This document shows positions 6,058 through 11,617 of a stretch of DNA of 11,617 bases, in pieces. The stretch comes from Proteiniphilum sp. (GTDB lineage Bacteria; Bacteroidota; Bacteroidia; Bacteroidales; Dysgonomonadaceae). Numbering within the stretch: position 1 is the first letter of the stretch; the number at the start of each line of letters is the position of its first letter. A program made the translations under genes and the position numbers. The stretch is taken from NCBI GenBank assembly GCA_016649795.1, contig JAENWZ010000038.1, positions 1 to 11,617 of the forward strand, read 5' to 3'. A model generated the notes under the pieces. The model was given only the letters and a program-made list of their open reading frames with translations. It was not told the origin of the DNA and did no database searches.

Positions 6058-9042
6058 ATGAAGCTGAAAACGCCCAAGTCAGTTATAAAAGCACACGATA
6101 TTAGCCAGCTCCGGTTTCGCGACACACCCTTCGTGAAGCTGATGAACAAACGCATTTATAATATTCTGATGGTCGCTTCGCGATACGATATGTTTATGCT
6201 GGAAGATGACGGACGCGTCGATGAGCAGATATTCAATGAGTATATTTCGCTCAATCTCCGTTATCCGCCCCGGTTCACGCAGGTGAACAACAACAAGGAG
6301 GCACTTGCTGAGCTTAATCAAAACCACTATGAGCTGATTATCTGCATGCCCAATATGGACAGCAGCGATACATTTGATCTGGCAATTCAGATAAAAGAGC
6401 GCTACCCCGGTATCCCTGTGGTGCTGCTTACCCCTTTTTCAAAAGCAGTAACGCGATCACTGAGCAAAGAGAATCTGAGTGGTATCGATTATGTGTTTAG
6501 CTGGCTGGGCGATACAGACCTGTTGCTGGCGATCATCAAGGTGGTGGAAGACCGGATGAACGTAGAGCATGATGTCAAGACAGTGGGTGTGCAGACCATC
6601 ATGCTTGTGGAGGACTCTGTCCGTTTCTACTCATCGGCATTGCCGTTGCTCTATAAATTTGTCCTTTCCGAATCGAGAGAGTTTTCGAAGGAGGCACTTA
6701 ACGACCACCTGCGGATGCTGCGTATGCGCGGTCGCCCCAAGATTCTGCTTGCGCGTAATTATGAAGAGGCCGTCTCCTATTACAAGAAGTATGGAGATAA
6801 TATGCTGGGTGTGATCAGCGACATGAGCTTCAACGTGAAGGGTGAGAAGGATCAGTTTGCCGGAAAACGTCTGGGGGAATGGATCAAATCAAAAGATAAC
6901 TATATCCCCATTATTTATACCTCTTCCAATTCCGACAACAGAAAGCATATCAACGGGGTGAACGCTGTTTTTATCGATAAAAACTCCAAAACCTTTCCCC
7001 AGGACTTACGCAGAGCAATCAAGGATTACCTGGGATTTGGCGATTTCATTATCACCGATCCCAATACCAAAGAGGAGATATTCCGCATCAAGAACCTGAA
7101 GGAGTTGCAGATGAACATCCGCAATATCCCGGACGATGCCCTCCAGTATCACCTGTCACGAAACCATTTCTCCCGCTTCTTCTATTCACGTGCCATGTTC
7201 CCTGTGGCAGAGATGCTGAAAAAGATCGACGTGTCGGAATATGCGAATATGAACGATGCACGTGAACTGATCCATGCCACCATCGTACAATACCGGAGGA
7301 TGAAAAATATTGGCGTGGTGGCTGTGTTTGAGAAAGACCGTTTCGATCAGTACTCCAATTTCGCACGCATTGGTGAAGGATCGCTAGGAGGTAAGGGGAG
7401 GGGATTGGCATTTATCGGTTACATGGTGAAAACGCACCTGGAGCTGAATAATAACCAGAACTTCCCTGTGACCACACCCAAAACGGTGGTGCTCTGCACC
7501 GATCTCTTCGATGAGTTCATGGAGGCCAACAACCTCTACTCGCTGGCGTTATCGGACAGAGACGATGAAGATATCCTTAAACATTTTATCGCAGCTAAGC
7601 TGCCCAAACGGCTGGTAAGCGATTTCCTGGTCTTTTTTGATGCCATTGACGGACCCATCGCGATACGTTCATCCAGCCTGCTGGAGGACTCTCAGTACCA
7701 GCCTTTCGCAGGCATCTACTCCACCTATATGATCCCCTATGTGGACGATAAGTATGAGATGGTGCGTCTGTTGAGCAGTGCTATCAAGGCTGTCTATGCG
7801 TCGGTCTACTATAAGGACAGTAAGAGCTATATGGCTGCCACGCACAATCTGATTGACCAGGAGAAAATGGCGATCGTGCTGCAGGAGGTGGTAGGCTCGC
7901 AGTATGGGAATCTTTTTTATCCTGCCATTTCGGGTGTGGCCCGCTCCATCAATTACTATCCTATCGGCAATGAAAAGACCGAAGATGGTATCGTAAATAT
8001 GGCGCTCGGGCTGGGGAAATACATTATGGATGGAAACATGGGACTGCGTTTCTCGCCGCTGCACGCATCAAAGATATTGCAGTTGAGCTCGCTCGATCTG
8101 GCATTGAGAGATACGCAGACACAATACTACGCGCTCGATCTCGATTCGGTAGCGAAAGATTTCACCATCGATGACAGTTTTAACTTGCTGAAGCTGCGTC
8201 TGAGAGAGGCTGAGAAGGAGGGTCCCCTCCGTTTTGTAGCTTCCACTTACGATCCACAGGACCAGATCATTCGTGATGGTTTTTACGAAGGAGGAAGGAA
8301 GATCATCTCGTTCGCCAACATCCTGCAGCACGACATGTTTCCGCTGAATGAAATTCTGGAAAAGATATTGAAAGCAGGGCAAAAAGAGATGGGACGCCCT
8401 GTGGAGATCGAGTTTGCCGTGGATATCAGAGACCAGCAGCTCGCTTCCTTCTATGTGTTGCAAATCCGTCCAATAGTGGACAACAAGGAGGTGGTGCATG
8501 AAAACCTGGATAAGATAGATGTGAATGATGCGGTTTTGTTCTCGAGAAATGCCCTGGGTAACGGCATCTCCAACGATATACATGATGTGATCTATGTGAA
8601 AACAGATGCGTTCAATGCATCGAACAATACGCTGATAGCCCGCGAGATAGAGAGTCTTAATAGCCGGTTTGTGGCTTCAGGCAACAACTATGTCCTGGTC
8701 GGCCCGGGACGCTGGGGCTCCTCCGATCCATGGCTGGGCATACCGGTGAAGTGGTCTCATATCTCCCAGGCACGTGTGATCGTAGAGTCAGGTATGGAGA
8801 ACTACCGCATTGAACCAAGTCAGGGAACCCATTTCTTTCAGAACCTCACCTCTTTCGGTGTGGGTTACTTCACTGTGAACCCTTTTTTGGAAAATGATGG
8901 ATACTTCGATGAAAACTTTTTAAACCAGCAGCCGGCAGTACATGAAACAAAATTTATACGTCAGGTGCATTTCGATCATCCTATATGCATCAAGATTAAT
9001 GGTAAGAAGAGGGTAGGAGTTGTAATGAAACCCGGAAAATAA
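6058..9042 (+). CDS. Receiver / PPDK-N ATP-grasp fusion protein (annotated as PEP synthase-like in Bacteroidota), true role unknown
   Basis: The product has 994 residues. Residues 33-166 are a receiver-like fold that has lost its phosphoacceptor (IICMPNMD has Cys96 where Asp is expected). Residues 179-328 are a second receiver with the expected residues: acidic pair Glu185-Asp186, acceptor Asp255 in GVISDMSF, Thr288/Ser289 and Lys308. Residues about 435-808 are the PPDK/PEP-synthase nucleotide-binding domain: SLGGKGRGLAFIGYM, AIRSSSLLEDS (537-545), FAGIYSTYM (550-558), ALGLGKYIMDG and EIEFAVDI with LQIRPI (801-806). The phosphohistidine domain (TGGxxxHAA) and the PEP/pyruvate TIM barrel are absent. 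Instead a module of about 165 residues carries GPGRWGSSDPWLGIPV and SQGTHFF. It should therefore not make PEP on its own. A regulatory or phosphotransfer kinase role is inference. The ATG at 6058 follows an A-rich, Shine-Dalgarno-free leader. No signal peptide is present, so it is cytoplasmic. Confidence 0.9.
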   Translation: MKLKTPKSVIKAHDISQLRFRDTPFVKLMNKRIYNILMVASRYDMFMLEDDGRVDEQIFNEYISLNLRYPPRFTQVNNNKEALAELNQNHYELIICMPNMDSSDTFDLAIQIKERYPGIPVVLLTPFSKAVTRSLSKENLSGIDYVFSWLGDTDLLLAIIKVVEDRMNVEHDVKTVGVQTIMLVEDSVRFYSSALPLLYKFVLSESREFSKEALNDHLRMLRMRGRPKILLARNYEEAVSYYKKYGDNMLGVISDMSFNVKGEKDQFAGKRLGEWIKSKDNYIPIIYTSSNSDNRKHINGVNAVFIDKNSKTFPQDLRRAIKDYLGFGDFIITDPNTKEEIFRIKNLKELQMNIRNIPDDALQYHLSRNHFSRFFYSRAMFPVAEMLKKIDVSEYANMNDARELIHATIVQYRRMKNIGVVAVFEKDRFDQYSNFARIGEGSLGGKGRGLAFIGYMVKTHLELNNNQNFPVTTPKTVVLCTDLFDEFMEANNLYSLALSDRDDEDILKHFIAAKLPKRLVSDFLVFFDAIDGPIAIRSSSLLEDSQYQPFAGIYSTYMIPYVDDKYEMVRLLSSAIKAVYASVYYKDSKSYMAATHNLIDQEKMAIVLQEVVGSQYGNLFYPAISGVARSINYYPIGNEKTEDGIVNMALGLGKYIMDGNMGLRFSPLHASKILQLSSLDLALRDTQTQYYALDLDSVAKDFTIDDSFNLLKLRLREAEKEGPLRFVASTYDPQDQIIRDGFYEGGRKIISFANILQHDMFPLNEILEKILKAGQKEMGRPVEIEFAVDIRDQQLASFYVLQIRPIVDNKEVVHENLDKIDVNDAVLFSRNALGNGISNDIHDVIYVKTDAFNASNNTLIAREIESLNSRFVASGNNYVLVGPGRWGSSDPWLGIPVKWSHISQARVIVESGMENYRIEPSQGTHFFQNLTSFGVGYFTVNPFLENDGYFDENFLNQQPAVHETKFIRQVHFDHPICIKINGKKRVGVVMKPGK

Positions 9043-9171
9043 CCTTTTCGCTTTTTTGTTATTGTTGCCTTCTTCAACATTGTAGCCCCATCATATATCA
9101 GGTAAAACAAATCTGACTTCTATTTGTTAAATAGTTAGTTAATACATCTATTGCAAACAATTATCACCCTA
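9043..9171. other. Intergenic gap without a clear terminator
   Basis: Between the 994-residue gene and the macroglobulin gene there is a T-rich start (CTTTTCGCTTTTTTG) with no stem before it. An AT-rich 7-bp inverted repeat (AACAAAT 9106-9112, ATTTGTT 9122-9128) has no T-run after it. TCTATTTG at 9119-9126 is one base off the -7 consensus but has no -33 box. Whether the downstream gene has its own promoter is not decided by the sequence. Confidence 0.4.
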
Positions 9172-11617
9172 ATGAAAAAAATATCCCTGACATTACTCCT
9201 GTTTATCTGTGCTTTCGGTATTTTTTCTCAAAACAGACATACGATGAATGATAACCGCTATTTGAACGAGTGGGTAAAGGTACTCGAATTTGAGAGCCAA
9301 TCTCTGCCTCAATCGGCTGCTTCAGAGGTGGATAAGATCCTGCGCATGGCTGTGGAGGATGAAAATAGTCCGCAGATCATCAAGGCGCTCATTCATCAGG
9401 GGAAATATGATCTGGCCATCGATAATCAAAATGACACCCTCATTTTTCGAAACCTGATTGAAATGGTGGAGATGAGTGACAATGTGATAGAGCGGTCGGT
9501 ATTGCACTCCATGCTGGGCGAACTCTATCTGCAATACTACCGAAAAGAACAGAGGCTGATTGACCAGCGCACGGAGTTGGGTGATTTTGTGCCGGCCGAT
9601 ATGAAAGAGTGGACACGCAATATCTTTTTCAACAAGGTGGTGGAGCACCTGAACGCATCCATTGCATCACAGGGTGACTTAGAAAAGGCAGAAGTGGAAA
9701 CATATGCTGCAGTGATTCATTTGGGAAAAGATTCGCGCAGATTTTATCCCTCCATGTACGACTTCCTGACACGACGGGCCATCGAAATTTTCAATCAGAT
9801 TGATACTGACGAAGATATGAGTCGTACACTGGTAAAGAAGAACATCCCACTACAATCATTGTTCGCCCCCGCAGATAAGTATGCAGCGCTCTCCTTCGAT
9901 CTTCAGCCAAAAGAGTACAATCTCTGGTCGCTTGAAACTTACAGGAGATTGATCTCCTCTTTGCAGAAAAGAGAACTGGAACGCTCTGTACTGCTGACAG
10001 AGCTGGATAAGATGGATTACTTGTCGAGACTGCAAAATGTGTATGCCAAAGAGGCTTTGCCATCGCTCGAAAGGCTGTTGGAGCAATGGGCAGAAAGGGA
10101 TTTCAGTGTGGAGATTATCGATAAACTGGCCGATTTATATCAGAACGAGATCTATCGGTATGATGATCGTGATAGTCTCAAGCGTACTGAAAAAACAGAA
10201 GAGCTCTATCTTCTGTTACAGAACACTACCCGGAGGTTCCCTGATTACGAACGTATCTCTGTTATTGAGAACAGGTTATTACAACTTACACAACCAGAAT
10301 TTTCTGTTTCGGGAAAAAATACCTTCCCGGTAGAAGGAGAGAAGAAATTGAGTGTCACCTGGAAAAATCTCCGGTCACTCAGTGCAAAACTCTACAGGGT
10401 TGATTCCCCGAAAGATGTGCAGATGGCGAACGCCGGTGTTCGCAAGAACATCGATACCAAAAGAACTTTCGTGAAAAATATCCCGGTACCATTGCCTGAG
10501 AAACCCGATTATGCAAAGGGAGACACGACTTTCGTTGTAGAGGTGGATGAGCCGGGGATCTATATGCTGACCTTCCACTCAACCCCTCAGGCGCAGGATA
10601 ACAACAACACCGATTATTACTTTGCTGTGTCTGATCTGACACTTTTCTTCCGCTCATCGGCAAAAGATAAATATGATTTTTTCGTGGTGGACAGGGTCAC
10701 GGGCATACCGGTTAAGGATGCAGAGGTTCAGATCTACAAGCTGCCGGGAAACTGGCGTAACTCAACCCTCACCCTTGCTGAGACGCTGCCCGTGAATGAG
10801 ATGGGGCTGGCTGAATATAATAAAGAGATACCTAACAACGATCTCTATTATCACGCCGTTGCCGGAGATGACAACGGCTCATTACTGAACCGCCTGCCCT
10901 ATGGTTGGTTTGACTATTCCGAAGGAGCGGCAGTTAAGCGGGAGACAGTGAGCATTTTCACCGACCGTAGTCTCTACAGGCCGGGACAGACCGTCTACTA
11001 CAAAGCGGTGGTTATGGATGCAGTGGAGAACAAACACAAAGTTGTGAGCGATAAAGTAATTGAATTTGTTTTGCGTGATGCCAACAACAGAGAAATAGCA
11101 ACTGAGCGATTAAAAACCAATGCGTTCGGCTCTGTCTCGGGTGAGTTTGTGCTGCCACAGGCCCTCCTGCCGGGAATGTTCACCATTGAAACGGAGCAGG
11201 GGAGAGTGGCCCTGCGTGTGGAAGAGTACAAGCGGCCCACATTTGAAGTAATGTTCGATACCATTGAACAGACTTACCGGTTCGGAGAGAAGATCATACT
11301 GAAGGGAAAAGCGGTCTCCTTCTCAGGTATAAGACTGCAAGATGCAACAGTGCAATACCGTATCACCCGCCGGCAGGTATGGTGGTGGCGATGGGGCGGA
11401 TCGGTCGAACAGTTCGCCGAGGGAGTCCTTATCACCGATGAGAACGGTATGTTCGAAATTCGGTTCACTCCCGAGAAAACAGATGGCCAGCATGGTGCAC
11501 GCTCAATTTATAGTTTCGATGTGGAAGCCACCGTCACCGACCTGAACGGCGAGACCCGGGTGGGGAATTACTCTGTCACTGTGGGTGATATCTCCATGAT
11601 GCTGCAGCTCGAGATGC
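9172..11617 (+). CDS. Alpha-2-macroglobulin family protein, N-terminal part (gene runs off the window end)
   Basis: The frame is open from the ATG at 9172 through residue 815 at the window end, without a stop. Residues 1-19 are a Sec signal peptide (MKKISLTLLLFICAFGIFS, then QNRH). Cys13 has no lipobox before it, so this appears to be a secreted or periplasmic protein, not a lipoprotein. Residues about 20-370 are mostly helical with no motif I recognise. A beta-rich part follows, with FVVDRVTGIPVKDAEVQIY at 505-522. The MG2 domain begins near 592 with the family hallmark SIFTDRSLYRPGQTVYYKA, and MG3 starts near 690 after EEYKRPTFEV. An aromatic run, WWWRW, lies at 737-741. Bacterial macroglobulins are thought to trap proteases in the periplasm, often through a thioester. 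The thioester region and C-terminus are outside the window, so the trap mechanism cannot be confirmed. Confidence 0.9.
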   Translation, partial: MKKISLTLLLFICAFGIFSQNRHTMNDNRYLNEWVKVLEFESQSLPQSAASEVDKILRMAVEDENSPQIIKALIHQGKYDLAIDNQNDTLIFRNLIEMVEMSDNVIERSVLHSMLGELYLQYYRKEQRLIDQRTELGDFVPADMKEWTRNIFFNKVVEHLNASIASQGDLEKAEVETYAAVIHLGKDSRRFYPSMYDFLTRRAIEIFNQIDTDEDMSRTLVKKNIPLQSLFAPADKYAALSFDLQPKEYNLWSLETYRRLISSLQKRELERSVLLTELDKMDYLSRLQNVYAKEALPSLERLLEQWAERDFSVEIIDKLADLYQNEIYRYDDRDSLKRTEKTEELYLLLQNTTRRFPDYERISVIENRLLQLTQPEFSVSGKNTFPVEGEKKLSVTWKNLRSLSAKLYRVDSPKDVQMANAGVRKNIDTKRTFVKNIPVPLPEKPDYAKGDTTFVVEVDEPGIYMLTFHSTPQAQDNNNTDYYFAVSDLTLFFRSSAKDKYDFFVVDRVTGIPVKDAEVQIYKLPGNWRNSTLTLAETLPVNEMGLAEYNKEIPNNDLYYHAVAGDDNGSLLNRLPYGWFDYSEGAAVKRETVSIFTDRSLYRPGQTVYYKAVVMDAVENKHKVVSDKVIEFVLRDANNREIATERLKTNAFGSVSGEFVLPQALLPGMFTIETEQGRVALRVEEYKRPTFEVMFDTIEQTYRFGEKIILKGKAVSFSGIRLQDATVQYRITRRQVWWWRWGGSVEQFAEGVLITDENGMFEIRFTPEKTDGQHGARSIYSFDVEATVTDLNGETRVGNYSVTVGDISMMLQLEM

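Noticed and set aside
8068..8583. A 171-residue minus-strand frame inside the 994-residue gene
   Set aside because: It is antisense to the highly conserved ATP-grasp region and is explained by its codon pattern.
9063..9079. TGTTG/CAACA hairpin after the 994-residue gene as a terminator
   Set aside because: The stem is only 5 bp and no T-run follows.
9172..9216. Lipoprotein signal around Cys13 of the macroglobulin
   Set aside because: The residues before the Cys (Leu-Phe-Ile) do not fit a lipobox, which needs a small residue at -1.

Overview
The window looks like chromosomal backbone of a Bacteroidota bacterium, most likely order Bacteroidales. Three things suggest this. Start codons lack Shine-Dalgarno sequences and have A-rich leaders. 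Several intergenic regions carry matches to the Bacteroidota promoter consensus (TTTG, about 19 bases, TAnnTTTG). The protein types also fit: a Bacteroidota-style FtsK N-terminus, a receiver/PPDK-N fusion annotated as 'PEP synthase' in this phylum, and a long alpha-2-macroglobulin. A finer placement (for example Dysgonomonadaceae) would be a guess. I see no mobile element, CRISPR array, tRNA or rRNA.

Left part, all on the minus strand and read from right to left. A membrane-anchored MltD-like lytic transglycosylase (about 4824-5801) is followed after 32 bases by uvrA (1969-4791), probably as one transcript. Next come tpx (thiol peroxidase, 1359-1859) with its own terminator, a 72-residue two-helix membrane protein (1007-1225) with its own terminator, and the 5' part of ftsK (801 down to the window edge at 1). 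ftsK has no in-frame stop in the window and a good promoter match at 892-922.

Right part, plus strand. A 256-base divergent promoter region (5802-6057) separates mltD from a 994-residue protein (6058-9042). That protein has a degenerate receiver, a complete-looking receiver and a PPDK-type ATP-grasp domain. It lacks the phosphohistidine and PEP/pyruvate domains expected of a PEP synthase or PPDK. A 129-base gap leads to a large secreted alpha-2-macroglobulin family gene (9172 to the window end), of which the signal peptide, N-terminal region, MG2 and part of MG3 are visible.

Functionally this is a housekeeping neighbourhood: DNA repair (UvrA), chromosome segregation (FtsK), peroxide defence (Tpx) and envelope maintenance or protection (MltD-like enzyme, A2M). 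The item most worth attention is the 994-residue receiver/ATP-grasp protein, which looks like a signalling or phosphotransfer protein rather than a central-metabolism enzyme, together with the repeat-rich leader in front of it.
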